Below, piece after piece: positions 1-9,086 of a stretch of DNA of 49,369 nt. The stretch is from Bacteroidota bacterium (GTDB lineage: Bacteria > Bacteroidota > Bacteroidia > Chitinophagales > Saprospiraceae). Under the pieces are notes generated by a model, which did not search any database, was not told where the DNA came from, and saw only the letters and a list, made by a program, of their open reading frames with translations. The position numbers and the translations under genes are program-made. The first letter of the stretch is position 1. Each line of letters starts with the position of its first letter. The stretch covers positions 1 to 49,369 of the forward strand of contig JAKQHM010000003.1 of assembly GCA_029572935.1 (NCBI GenBank), given 5' to 3'.

Positions 1-327
1 GTCCAATTATGAAAGCCGGTTTTCATGTATTTTGAATGCGGCCTAAGACCCCGCAGCTCGGGGCCCAACCAGCGAATGTCGCGGCCATGCTAAAAACTGT
101 ATGAGCCCAACTGAGCAGCTTAAACAAATACCGAGTTGACGAAGTGGCGATAGAAATGCCCTGAGGGAGGACATAACGGCGAGTTTTTTTAGCATAGCGA
201 CAAAGCTGATGTTGGGTGAGTGAGGGGTCTAGCCGCGAGTTTTCTTTGGTTGCTTTCTTTTGACGGCCAAAAGAAAGTAACATACATGTATTTCTAATTC
301 TGAGGAATTGACATTAAAGGTAGGGGG
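1..327. repeat. repeat-like non-coding stretch with a strong hairpin
   Basis: I recognise no gene here. The minus strand is open from 283 to 23 (86 codons), but the product is basic, has no domain and looks like translated non-coding DNA. A perfect 10-bp inverted repeat, CTTTCTTTTG at 253-262 and CAAAAGAAAG at 268-277 with a 5-base loop, lies just inside that frame. Similar arms occur in dispersed repeats of many bacterial genomes, so a genome-wide repeat is the likeliest reading. That is inference, because only one copy is in this window. Confidence 0.35.
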
Positions 328-636
328 TCAATTCCAAAATCGCAATATTTCAAGAGGTAACTTATTGTAAATCAATTCTGCATTTTTAAAATAAAAATTA
401 TTTAGGACAGGTGTGATCTTATATCTCAATTTAATCCCAATCAAAGGACTGTTATACGAAAACCCTGAGTGTGAAATTTTAAAAGCATGATCAGATTCTG
501 AAATAACCCTTTGAAAATCATATCCGATGACTGGACTTATGTAAGTTTGAGCATTGAGCTTACCTTGCAGTACTCCCAAAACAAACAGAGTTAAATAAAA
601 TATAACTTTCAGATTATTCAATTCTATATTCTGCAT
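328..636 (-). CDS. small exported protein, possible fragment of an outer-membrane protein
   Basis: A 102-residue protein with a clear signal peptide: a hydrophobic stretch at about residues 10-27 followed by KLNAQ, a typical signal peptidase I site in Bacteroidota. The mature part alternates polar and hydrophobic residues (SPVIGYDFQRV, PLIGIKLRYKI), as in the first strands of an outer-membrane beta-barrel. At about 75 mature residues it is too short for a complete barrel, so it is either a small secreted protein or the 5' remnant of a larger one. The frame ends in a stop at 328 next to the repeat-like stretch. The function is unknown. Confidence 0.5.
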   Translation of the reverse strand: MQNIELNNLKVIFYLTLFVLGVLQGKLNAQTYISPVIGYDFQRVISESDHAFKISHSGFSYNSPLIGIKLRYKITPVLNNFYFKNAELIYNKLPLEILRFWN

Positions 637-973
637 TGAATCTTGAACTTAACTATTCAACGATATTCAAAGGAAATAAATTTCAATATTCAAATCTGAT
701 GATACTTGCCAATTGGAGTAATTCCAAGTCTTGTGCCTTTTCATTTCCACACTGCCTACCAAGTACCTGAGCGAATCATCGCTGGCCTATTAAACCCTGC
801 TCAGCCATAAACGGAGCTCTGCATGAGCCATAAATGACCAGTCAATTTAAAATACGAAGTCGGTCTTTAAGATTCTATTCATATTTTTTTCAATTTTGCA
901 CCGAAATCCTGCTTTTTAATACCACGATCGAAACCTATAAAGGGTCTATGTGGGAACGATACAAACATTGCCG
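637..973. other. intergenic region upstream of the GH2 gene
   Basis: No gene is supported in this stretch. A short open frame at 834-1019 overlaps the start of the GH2 gene and shows no domain or signal peptide. I see no TAnnTTTG box close to the ATG at 974. Confidence 0.4.
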
Positions 974-3900
974 ATGCAAAAAACAATCAGCTTACTCTTA
1001 CTGTCCGCTCTTTGGATAGCCGGGTGCAAAAATACGGAAAAGCAGGATGCCGCCGGCATGGCTGCAGAAAACTACCGGATTTACAAGAACTCCACCATTC
1101 CCACTTTTTGGAAGGAGCCCTCGGTATTTGAATATGGCCGGGAAAAAGCCCGGGCTGAATTCATGCCCTTTGAGACCGAGCCACTCGCCATCGCAGCGCA
1201 AGCTGCCAACAGCCGTTATTTCAAGTCCCTGAACGGATTTTGGAAATACCAATACTTCCCGGGTCCCGACTATGTACCTGCCGATGTCGAAAAAGCCTCC
1301 TGGACCCAGGTTACGCAGCAAACAAGCTTTCCGGGTTTTATGGAGCTGAAAGGCTTTGGAAAACCCGTTTTCAAATATTACGACCTTCCCTTCCCCCACC
1401 GGTTTCCGGAAGTACCTTCCGACAGCAATTCTGTCGTCCTGCTGCAGCAAAACCTGCAGATACCGGACCATTGGAAGGACAGAGAGGTCTTTGCCGTTTT
1501 TGAAGGGATCAGTTGCGCGTATTTTGTCTACGTCAATGGCAAACTGGCCGGATACAACGAGGACAGCAGGGCCGTCTCCGAGTTCCTCCTCAGTCCCTTC
1601 CTGACAGATGGACCCAATACACTTACCCTGGTCCTGTACCGTTGGAGTGACGGCAGCTATTTTGAATCCCATAACCAATGGCACCTCACCGGCATCGGAC
1701 GTGATGCTTATCTGCTGGCCAGACCCAAACTCAGGATTTCAGACTTTTTTGCTCAAACGGACCTGAACGGCAACAAAGGCGAACTGGATCTCGAGGTCTT
1801 GTGCAAAAACAACAGCAGCTCGGATGGAAAAGAACTGATCCTGAATGCAGAGATCCGCAACGATTCCAACAAGATTCTAGCATCCGTCAGCCTGCCGGTC
1901 ACTCTAAGCCCGGGTGCCGAGGTCTCCTCCAAAGTAAAATTAACGGCGGACCGCATCAAAGGATGGAGCGATGAAACACCGGAACTATACCAGCTGGCGC
2001 TGTCCCTTAAAAATTCATCCGGCGAAGTGCTGGAAGCCATCCGCCAACCCCTGGGGTTCAGATCCCTCCGGATAGACAGGTCTGGTATGAAGATTAATGG
2101 CCGAAGGGTTATGATCAAAGGTGCCGTATGTCATGAATTCCATCCTACCAATGGCAACAGCCTGGATAAAAACTGGATCGAAAACGATGCCGACGTACTC
2201 AAACTTCAGTCCATCAATGCCGTGCGCAACAACCACTACCCGTTTCCACCCTACTGGTATCAGTTCATGCAGAAATTCGGTCTCTACGTACTGGATGAGG
2301 CCAACTTCAACCTGAGTTCTTTCTTTAGGAACCAAAAGCCTCTGCCTCCGGACACCCTGATGGAAAGGATCTTTCTGCAAAGGGTGAAAAACATGTTCGA
2401 GCGCAATAAAAACTACGCAAACATATTTGCATGGTCCCTGGGATTCGAATGCGGAAATACCCGTGCAGCGCGGGCGGTCTTTCAGTACATCAAAAACAGG
2501 GATCCCCGACGCGCCGCATCGCTTTACACCGGCAGCGGTTCCCCCGGAGACCTGATCCTGAGTACCTCTGCCAACACAGGCGAGAGAAACGACGCCCCTG
2601 AGCTGGTTTACCGGATGAGTACCCACCAGGGCAATGGAATGGGAGGATTCGATGAGACCTGGCGCAAAATAAGTTCGGATCCCAGGATCATCGGAGGATT
2701 CATCGAAGACTTTACGGATCAGACTTTTTATATGAAAGACCGGAATGGCAAGCTCTTCTTTGCCTATGGCGGCGATTTCGGCGAACAAAAATCCGATTCG
2801 TTCCGCTGCGTCAGCGGGATTATGACCTCCAACAAGACGCCCAAACCAGCCTGCAAGACCGTCGCAGAGGCTTTTTCCAATTTTACCATCACAGCCTCGG
2901 ATCTGACATCCGGAATCCTGGAAATACGAAACAACCATGTCTTTTTCAGCGACACGGTTTTTAAATATTTCTGGTTCATCGAAGAGAACAACGAGAAGGT
3001 GAGGGAAGGCCAGATCCAGGGTTTGCAGCTCAAAGCCGGAGAAAAGCGAAAAATCAGGCTGGATCTGCAGGGATACCGTCCCGCAAAGGGAAAATACTGT
3101 GTGTTGAACATTATTGTCAACAAGGCAAGCCGGGTCAACAACATGTTCAGATTTCAGGATGTGGCCCGCGTTCAGTTTGAATATCCCGTCCTTAAGTCCA
3201 GTCCCCTGACTCCTTCTGCCGGATCTGCCCTGAACCTGAACCGGAAGGGTAAAGAGCTGGAAATTACAGGCAAGGATTTCAGCCTGGCCATTGATACCCT
3301 GGCCTGTACCATCCGTTCGATCCGGTACAAAGAAACCGAATTGCTGGATTCTCCCCTGATGCCGCTGATGGCCAGGGCTCCGGTGGACAATGACATCTAT
3401 AACGGTCTTTCGATATCCTACAGCTCCTGGTTGAATGCCTGGCAGAGCTTTAAATGGTCCTCCTGCTTGGTGCAGGCAGAATTACCGGGCAAAATCGATG
3501 TGAGCATACAGGGAAGCCTGGAAGGGAACGGACAAAGTACTTTCCAGATGCACATATCAGTACGGGCAGATGGGGACATCCTTCTGAGCAGCGAAATAAA
3601 GCCGGGTCCAGGAACCCGACTGCCTCCCCGTCTGGGATGGATCTGCACCATGCCCGCCAGATTCGGCAACATAAAATGGATGGGCAGGGGTCCATATGAC
3701 GCATTCCCTGACAGGAAAGCGGGCTTGCTGACCGGAGAATTTAAGACCACGGCATCAGAATTCAACGTTCCCCTGGTAAGGCCTCAGGAAATGGGGGTCA
3801 AGACGGATCTGCAATGGTTCGGGGTATCCACTTTTGAAGGCCTGACTCTGGCAGCTTATAGTTCCGGACCTTTTGAGGCCTCTGTGCTGCCTTTTGCCTA

Positions 3901-4111
3901 CTCCGAACTTTTCGGACGGTACAAACACGGCACGGACATACCTCAGGCAAAGAGCAATACCGTTATTTTTTCCTCCCTGCAGGCAGCTGTTGGCGATGGC
4001 ATCAGGGCACCAGGCCCAACCTCCGGTGAAAAAACCGGATTCCGCCTCAGGCTTAAACTGACGGAAGACCGCTCATCCACGCTTTGGAGTCATTTTGCCG
4101 AGAGTTGGTAA
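974..4111 (+). CDS. LacZ-family GH2 lipoprotein with degenerate active site
   Basis: A 1045-residue protein aligning over its full length with LacZ-type beta-galactosidases (E. coli, 1023). In order it has a sugar-binding domain (RWSDGSYFESHNQWHLTGIG), an Ig-like domain, the TIM barrel (GLYVLDEANF, FAWSLGFECG) and a C-terminal beta-sandwich (WMGRGPYDAFPDRKAG). I chose the ATG at 974 rather than 950 because it gives a lipoprotein signal ending LWIAGC, which implies a lipid-anchored envelope protein. The acid/base Glu is kept (E492, equivalent to E461). The gapless match around QGNGMGGF puts Arg547 where the nucleophile E537 belongs, the magnesium ligands E416 and H418 are Asn and Ser, and N460 is Phe. 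Canonical beta-galactosidase activity is therefore unlikely. It may be a binding protein or a diverged enzyme. Confidence 0.9.
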   Translation: MQKTISLLLLSALWIAGCKNTEKQDAAGMAAENYRIYKNSTIPTFWKEPSVFEYGREKARAEFMPFETEPLAIAAQAANSRYFKSLNGFWKYQYFPGPDYVPADVEKASWTQVTQQTSFPGFMELKGFGKPVFKYYDLPFPHRFPEVPSDSNSVVLLQQNLQIPDHWKDREVFAVFEGISCAYFVYVNGKLAGYNEDSRAVSEFLLSPFLTDGPNTLTLVLYRWSDGSYFESHNQWHLTGIGRDAYLLARPKLRISDFFAQTDLNGNKGELDLEVLCKNNSSSDGKELILNAEIRNDSNKILASVSLPVTLSPGAEVSSKVKLTADRIKGWSDETPELYQLALSLKNSSGEVLEAIRQPLGFRSLRIDRSGMKINGRRVMIKGAVCHEFHPTNGNSLDKNWIENDADVLKLQSINAVRNNHYPFPPYWYQFMQKFGLYVLDEANFNLSSFFRNQKPLPPDTLMERIFLQRVKNMFERNKNYANIFAWSLGFECGNTRAARAVFQYIKNRDPRRAASLYTGSGSPGDLILSTSANTGERNDAPELVYRMSTHQGNGMGGFDETWRKISSDPRIIGGFIEDFTDQTFYMKDRNGKLFFAYGGDFGEQKSDSFRCVSGIMTSNKTPKPACKTVAEAFSNFTITASDLTSGILEIRNNHVFFSDTVFKYFWFIEENNEKVREGQIQGLQLKAGEKRKIRLDLQGYRPAKGKYCVLNIIVNKASRVNNMFRFQDVARVQFEYPVLKSSPLTPSAGSALNLNRKGKELEITGKDFSLAIDTLACTIRSIRYKETELLDSPLMPLMARAPVDNDIYNGLSISYSSWLNAWQSFKWSSCLVQAELPGKIDVSIQGSLEGNGQSTFQMHISVRADGDILLSSEIKPGPGTRLPPRLGWICTMPARFGNIKWMGRGPYDAFPDRKAGLLTGEFKTTASEFNVPLVRPQEMGVKTDLQWFGVSTFEGLTLAAYSSGPFEASVLPFAYSELFGRYKHGTDIPQAKSNTVIFSSLQAAVGDGIRAPGPTSGEKTGFRLRLKLTEDRSSTLWSHFAESW

Positions 4112-4167
4112 AACATCGGTCCTGTTCTTAGCTGGTGAGTTGCGGCAAATGATGTCCGAAATCGCCT

Positions 4168-4175
4168 TATCTTTG
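4168..4175 (+). promoter_or_regulatory. candidate -7 box TATCTTTG
   Basis: TATCTTTG matches the Bacteroidota -7 consensus TAnnTTTG and lies 69 bp upstream of the ATG at 4245, in the gap after the GH2 gene. I see no TTTG at the usual -33 spacing, so the call rests on the -7 box alone. Confidence 0.4.
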
Positions 4176-4244
4176 CGCCTCAGAGGAGAAATGCATCCCC
4201 AATCCTTGCCATTGGCTTTTCTCCATTAAAAAACCGAACCATAC

Positions 4245-5375
4245 ATGTCAAAGAAAACCATTATCTACCTTGCCGCCTTTTTGGCGGGACTTTTTGGATT
4301 GTATGTCCTGGCTTGTCTTTTTTCGCCATCGACCATGTCCACAAAGGATGAGATCAAAATAAACACATCCAAGGGCCTCCTGTACGTCATGATCAATGAC
4401 ATCAAAGAGTGGCCTTTCTGGTTGAGCTGGAAAAACGAAGATGCAGAATTGACCACCAGTCTGGGTGGCAGACATGTCAACCAGGGAGCCAATTTTACTT
4501 TTGAAGGACCTAAGTTCGGAAAAGGCAAGGTAGAGATCGAAGAATCGCTCAAGGATTCGCTGATGGCAGCATTCATCACCAACGAAGCCTGGCCGGGCAA
4601 GGTGTCCATCACCTTTCAGCTGATCCCCGAGAACAAAACCTCCGTTCTGTTGACCACCCGAAGCAGGATCTCCAAAAAGATCCCGTTCCTGAAGAGATTT
4701 CTGTACCGGAATTTTGCTTCTGAATATGAAGCAAGACATCGTGCAGACCTACAGGGTCTCAAAACTTATATTGAAGGAATGATCAGCTCAAAATTCGGAG
4801 TGGAGACAGGCAATTTCAGCAAAAAAATGTACATCGGGATCAAAGCGCCCATTTACAATATGAACATTCCAAAATTCTATTCCGAAAATTACCCCAAGGT
4901 GTACAAGTTACTGGATTCACTGCAAATTACTCCCTCCGGGCCTCCCGTGGGCATGATCTTTGACTGGGAAGGCGGCTCAAACTATGTGTACATTATGGCT
5001 GCATTACCGGTGGATCAAAAGATCAAGCCACCGGTTGGATTTGATTTTGAAGAAGTGCCTGACATTCCCTGTCTGAAGATGCCTATGTATGGTCATTACA
5101 ACAACCTCAAGACCGCGCATGCCAAAATGGATTACGTCATCAGTGCTTCTGCTTTTACCCTTTATCCTCCGATCATTGAGGAATACGTGACCAATCCATC
5201 GGAAGAGCCGGATACATCCAAATGGCTTACCAATATTTACTACCTGCTCGACAACACTGGATCCTATTCCAAGGCGCTGGAGAGGAAGAGAAGTATGGAG
5301 GAAATGATAAAAGAAGAAGAAGAACAAAGGAGACGCACCCTTGAATCTGAAAACAAACGAAACAGCCGCAGATAG
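4245..5375 (+). CDS. membrane-anchored SRPBCC plus GyrI-like effector-binding protein
   Basis: A 376-residue protein with one N-terminal membrane segment (about residues 5-26). Next comes an SRPBCC/polyketide-cyclase-like fold at about 36-180 (EWPFWLSWKNED, GGRHVNQGANFTF) and a GyrI-like small-molecule-binding domain at about 190-345 (IPKFYSENYPKVYKLLDSL, DIPCLKMPMYGHYNNL). A highly charged helix rich in Glu, Lys and Arg ends it. Both folds hold hydrophobic ligands in a cleft, but the ligand cannot be read from sequence. No DNA-binding domain is present, so it is not a GyrI-type transcription factor. The stop TAG at 5373-5375 overlaps the apparent upstream start of the M15 peptidase, which suggests coupled translation. 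Confidence 0.75.
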   Translation: MSKKTIIYLAAFLAGLFGLYVLACLFSPSTMSTKDEIKINTSKGLLYVMINDIKEWPFWLSWKNEDAELTTSLGGRHVNQGANFTFEGPKFGKGKVEIEESLKDSLMAAFITNEAWPGKVSITFQLIPENKTSVLLTTRSRISKKIPFLKRFLYRNFASEYEARHRADLQGLKTYIEGMISSKFGVETGNFSKKMYIGIKAPIYNMNIPKFYSENYPKVYKLLDSLQITPSGPPVGMIFDWEGGSNYVYIMAALPVDQKIKPPVGFDFEEVPDIPCLKMPMYGHYNNLKTAHAKMDYVISASAFTLYPPIIEEYVTNPSEEPDTSKWLTNIYYLLDNTGSYSKALERKRSMEEMIKEEEEQRRRTLESENKRNSRR

Positions 5376-5416
5376 CCATCAAAACCATCATAGCATTATG
5401 TCTGACCTTCATCCCG

Positions 5417-6154
5417 ATGCTGCATGTGCCGGCTCAGTCGGATTATTTGCCTCCTGAAAATGAAATTGAATTGATCCCTTTTGACAAATCGGAATTCAAG
5501 GACATTCTGCAGGGCCGTTTTAGTCCCTCAGAGCATATGGCATTCGTGTGTATTGATACAGCTCATTGCAACCGGGATATGTACATGCTCGAAGAAGCCT
5601 ATCAGGCATTCGTTTCCATGGCGGAAGCCGCACTCAGGGATTCCATCCGACTGACCATCGTTTCAGCCACCAGAAATTTTGAATATCAGAGGATGTTGTG
5701 GGAGGATAAGTGGACCGGCAAAACAAAAGTGGAGGGACGCAAATTACCGGAGTGGTTTCGCGATGCGGTGGACCGTGCACTGAAAATCATGGAATATACC
5801 GCCCCACCGGGTTTCACCCGGCATCATTGGGGTACAGACATCGATATCAATTCCGTAGAACCCGAATATTTCGAATCCGAAGAAGGAAAACGGGTGTACG
5901 AATGGCTCAAAATGAATGCCCCTTCTTTTGGTTTTTGTCAGACTTATCCGGCTTTGGATGAAAACCGTCCGGAAGGATTCAACGAGGAAAAATGGCATTG
6001 GTCCTATGCACCCATTGCAGACGAACTCTGGCGTGAACAAGTGCGCACTTTCACTGAAAAAGAAATTTCAGGATTCAAGGGCCACCATGCCGTACGCAAA
6101 ATTGATATTCTGAACAAATATCTTCTTTCGATCCAAAGATGCGGAGGAGACTGA
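5417..6154 (+). CDS. M15 (VanY/D-Ala-D-Ala carboxypeptidase-like) peptidase
   Basis: Zinc peptidase of the M15 family, expected to cut D-Ala-D-Ala peptide bonds in peptidoglycan. From the ATG at 5417 (245 residues), visible motifs are SATRNFEYQ, HHWGTDIDI with probable zinc ligands His136 and Asp143, and EKWHWSY supplying the third ligand. The ATG is probably not the true start. The frame is open back to 5351, and codons 5372-5416 encode a hydrophobic run (KTIIALCLTFIPML) that with VPAQS would be a good signal peptide. No ATG, GTG or TTG is available there. An ATA at 5372, overlapping the upstream TAG, is the likely start unless the base is misread. Export to the periplasm fits the substrate. 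Confidence 0.85.
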   Translation: MLHVPAQSDYLPPENEIELIPFDKSEFKDILQGRFSPSEHMAFVCIDTAHCNRDMYMLEEAYQAFVSMAEAALRDSIRLTIVSATRNFEYQRMLWEDKWTGKTKVEGRKLPEWFRDAVDRALKIMEYTAPPGFTRHHWGTDIDINSVEPEYFESEEGKRVYEWLKMNAPSFGFCQTYPALDENRPEGFNEEKWHWSYAPIADELWREQVRTFTEKEISGFKGHHAVRKIDILNKYLLSIQRCGGD

Positions 6155-6205
6155 TCTTCCATTCTTTTTTCAAATAAATTTTTCACATTCGTTAAATCGG
6201 AACAA

Positions 6206-6766
6206 ATGGCTTTGACTGAATCCAATATGCTGCCACTGGGTACCCGCGCACCGGAATTTTCACTCCTGGATGTGATGACCGGCGATGAAATCCAGGCTCC
6301 CGCACCGGGCGATTTTCCTGCTACGCTGATCATGTTCATCTGCAATCATTGTCCTTACGTGGTGCATGTATTGCCCGGACTGCTCGCACTTTGCCAATCC
6401 TATACAAAACAAGGGGTCAGGATCATCGCCATCAGTTCCAACGATGCGGTGCGGTATCCTGCTGATGCTCCGGATAAAATGAAGGATTTGGCCATGGAGC
6501 AAAAATTCCCCTTCCCCTATTGTTATGATGAATCACAGGAAGTAGCCAGAGTCTATGACGCGGCCTGCACGCCCGACTTTTATGTTTTTTACCGGGACAT
6601 GCGACTGGCCTATCGCGGCAGGATGGATGCCTCCAGACCTGGCAATTCAATCCCCGTTACCGGTTCTGACCTCAGCACCGCCCTGGATGCGGTTTTGCAA
6701 GGCAAATCCGCACCCGAAATTCAATATCCAAGCGCGGGCTGCAACATCAAATGGAAAACGGACTAA
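6206..6766 (+). CDS. thioredoxin-fold (AhpC/TSA-like) protein with CNHC site
   Basis: A 186-residue thioredoxin-like protein of the family often labelled thioredoxin family or peroxiredoxin-like. The redox pair is Cys46-Asn-His-Cys49 in MFICNHCPYV. The cis-Pro region is ACTPDFYVFY, and the C terminus has another Cys in PSAGCNIKWK. No signal peptide is visible, so it is probably cytoplasmic. Homologues of this form are thiol oxidoreductases of uncertain substrate. It follows the M15 gene by 51 bp on the same strand and is convergent with the GH97 gene. Confidence 0.85.
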   Translation: MALTESNMLPLGTRAPEFSLLDVMTGDEIQAPAPGDFPATLIMFICNHCPYVVHVLPGLLALCQSYTKQGVRIIAISSNDAVRYPADAPDKMKDLAMEQKFPFPYCYDESQEVARVYDAACTPDFYVFYRDMRLAYRGRMDASRPGNSIPVTGSDLSTALDAVLQGKSAPEIQYPSAGCNIKWKTD

Positions 6767-6797
6767 GCGACCCAAGCTCAGAGCAGCCTGTACTTGC

Positions 6798-8933
6798 TCA
6801 CCGGTTTCTTTTCTGACCTGCGGGTGCAAAGTGTATAGCACATCCACCTCCCGGTGCCAGTCTCACCCTGATGAGCTCATTGGAACGGATGGTTTTCTTG
6901 ATGATTTTATAATTCATGGGATCTGATTCCCAGTGAGCCTGATCTCCGTCGCGGTAGAGGAACATATTGTACTTGCGGTTGGGTAGGAGAAAGCTGGGCT
7001 CGAATTCAAAAATCCGTTCCTGCTCGTCTGTGATGGCACCTACGAACCAATCTTCAGAGTCCCTGCCCTTTCTGGCCATATAGATGAAATCTCCAGGTTC
7101 TGCACCCAGTACCAGGGTGGTATCCCAGTCTGTCGGGACGTCTTTGATGAATTGAAAGGGTTCGGGCATTTTCTCATAGTTTTCGATCAGATCAGCGGCC
7201 ATCTGGAGCGGACTGTACATCGTTACGTAAAGGGCCAGTTGCTTGGCCAGGGTGGTGTGTACCTGTTCCTTTTTTTCTTTTCCATAGGCATTCATTTTAA
7301 TCTGGAAAATGCCTGGTGTATAATCCATGGGACCACCCAACAAGCGGGTGAAGGGCAGGATCGTTTCGTGTTCAGGAGGATTTCCTTTGCTCCAGGCATT
7401 GAATTCATTGCCCCTGGCCGCTTCATTGGTCCACCAGTTGGGGTAGGTCCGATGCAGACCAGTAGGCCTGACCGGTTCGTGCAGGTCCACGGTGAGGCCC
7501 TCACGGCTCAGCTTGAATGCCAGGCGCTCGTAGTGGTCTACCATCCACTGTCCGTCGTGGTGCTCGCCACGAGGGATGATCCGCCCGACATAGCCTCCCT
7601 TGATGCCCGCATAGGGATACCGCTGCATCAGCGCGAGCGAACTGTCGAGTTGCCTTTCGTAATCCGTCACTGCTCCTGAGGTCTCATGATGCATGATCAG
7701 TTTTACGTTTTTGGACTTCGCATGTTTGTGGATGTCATCCAGATCAAAATCGGGATAAGGCTTAGTAAAACTGAAAATTCTTTCTTTCCATATTCCATAC
7801 CAGTTTTCCCAACCCTTGTTCCAGCCTTCCACCAGAACGTAGGGAAACCCATGTTTAGCAGCAAAGTCGATGTGTCGTTTTACGTTGGCCGTGTGGGCAC
7901 CATGATTGGTTACGGGCTGCCAATCCCCAGGATTGCCCGAACCTTTGCGATCCCAGTACTGCCATTGACTTTTTCCGACATGCATTTCCCACCAAACGCC
8001 TATGAACTTGCCAGGTCTGATGTAATCTGCGTTTTCCAGCACAGAAGGTTCATTGAGGTTGAGAATGACCCGGTTGGTCAGCAGGTCTGCCGCCTTGCGG
8101 GCATACAGCAGGACCCTCCAGGGCGTTTTGTCGCCATCCTCCAGGTAGGCCTTATTACCGAGCGCATCGGGCACCAGGGAGGTGTTGAGAATGAACTGTT
8201 GACGGTCCACGGTCAGGTTCATCGCAGGATAATGCCGCAGTGCTGCTTCGTGGATGGCCATATAATATCCCTGATCGGAAATAAGCAGCATGGGTGTCTG
8301 TACCATGCTGTCGTGAACCAGATATCTATAATCCAGTCCTGTGTCTTCTCCAACCTTGAGGGCCTGGATACGGCTGAGACGGGACCGGGTATAAGGATAT
8401 TCATTGGAATCAAAATCTCCCGGCATCCAGTACGCTTCGTAGTCCTGTTGAAGTGGCAGACGGGTCCGTTCTTCCAGCACGGTAAAGTGGCCATTGTTCC
8501 CTCCCCTGGGAAAAATATACCGGAAGCCGAGGCCATCGTTGAATAACCTGAATTCAATATCCAGCCTGCGGACTGTGCCCTGGCTGTTTTGACTGAGATG
8601 GACCATCATGAGGTGATGATGATCCAGGATCTGCCTCTGTTCGCCCCAGACTGTATTCCAGCTGCCTTTGTATTCGCCCTGCCGGATGCTGTCCACCTTG
8701 AAACCGGAGGAGAAGTCCTTATCTTTTGCCAGGGCAAATCCCAGGCTTGCTCCTTTGACAATGGGCAAACCTTCCGCAAAAAAATCAAATCCTGGTTTGC
8801 CAATAGTATCCAGCTGAAATTTCAACTCCATGACCTTATTGGGCGACCTGAGATTTTGAGCAGAGATCAGCGCGATGTCACCTCCCCAAAGGCAAAAAGA
8901 TAAAATGACGATCCGGAAAAATGATGAAATCAT
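6798..8933 (-). CDS. GH97 glycoside hydrolase, inverting SusB-like type
   Basis: A 711-residue exported alpha-glycoside hydrolase of family 97. I chose the ATG at 8933 over 8966 because it starts a clean signal peptide ending ALISAQ. The N-terminal beta-super-sandwich is followed by the barrel with VLVEGWNKGWENW, IMHHETSG, VDLHEPVRPTGL and EAARGNEF. Counted from 8933, Glu417, Glu486 and Glu510 fall where the SusB residues E439, E508 and E532 are expected. The HHE and HEP motifs mark the inverting alpha-glucosidase branch rather than the retaining alpha-galactosidase branch. A periplasmic role in releasing glucose from alpha-glucans is likely. No susC/susD pair is present in the window. Confidence 0.92.
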   Translation of the reverse strand: MISSFFRIVILSFCLWGGDIALISAQNLRSPNKVMELKFQLDTIGKPGFDFFAEGLPIVKGASLGFALAKDKDFSSGFKVDSIRQGEYKGSWNTVWGEQRQILDHHHLMMVHLSQNSQGTVRRLDIEFRLFNDGLGFRYIFPRGGNNGHFTVLEERTRLPLQQDYEAYWMPGDFDSNEYPYTRSRLSRIQALKVGEDTGLDYRYLVHDSMVQTPMLLISDQGYYMAIHEAALRHYPAMNLTVDRQQFILNTSLVPDALGNKAYLEDGDKTPWRVLLYARKAADLLTNRVILNLNEPSVLENADYIRPGKFIGVWWEMHVGKSQWQYWDRKGSGNPGDWQPVTNHGAHTANVKRHIDFAAKHGFPYVLVEGWNKGWENWYGIWKERIFSFTKPYPDFDLDDIHKHAKSKNVKLIMHHETSGAVTDYERQLDSSLALMQRYPYAGIKGGYVGRIIPRGEHHDGQWMVDHYERLAFKLSREGLTVDLHEPVRPTGLHRTYPNWWTNEAARGNEFNAWSKGNPPEHETILPFTRLLGGPMDYTPGIFQIKMNAYGKEKKEQVHTTLAKQLALYVTMYSPLQMAADLIENYEKMPEPFQFIKDVPTDWDTTLVLGAEPGDFIYMARKGRDSEDWFVGAITDEQERIFEFEPSFLLPNRKYNMFLYRDGDQAHWESDPMNYKIIKKTIRSNELIRVRLAPGGGCAIHFAPAGQKRNR

Positions 8934-8992
8934 GGGTATAAAGGGTTTGGGCGCAAACAGAATCAAACGCGAAAATGCCGGTTTTCTTTATG

Positions 8993-9025
8993 CAAAACTA
9001 AGACCTTTCTGAAAGCTTGGTCAAA
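8993..9025 (-). promoter_or_regulatory. promoter of the GH97 gene
   Basis: On the minus strand TTTG (9022-9025) is followed after 21 bases by TAGTTTTG (8993-9000), matching the Bacteroidota consensus TTTG-N19-21-TAnnTTTG. Transcription would start near 8988, giving a leader of about 55 bases before the ATG at 8933. This is the best complete promoter match I found, and it also supports the chosen start. Confidence 0.6.
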
Positions 9026-9086
9026 AGTACCAACAAGAAGCCTAAAGTTCTGTTTTAACTAATTTATACTTTCAAATTTCACACTG

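Noticed and set aside
834-1019. 61-codon frame upstream of the GH2 gene
   Set aside because: Overlaps the lipoprotein start in another frame and shows no signal or domain.
2015-2938. 307-codon minus-strand frame inside the GH2 gene
   Set aside because: Antisense shadow of a well-supported gene; no recognisable domain.
7686-8546. 286-codon plus-strand frame opposite the GH97 gene
   Set aside because: Shadow frame; no domain and the minus strand encodes the catalytic motifs.
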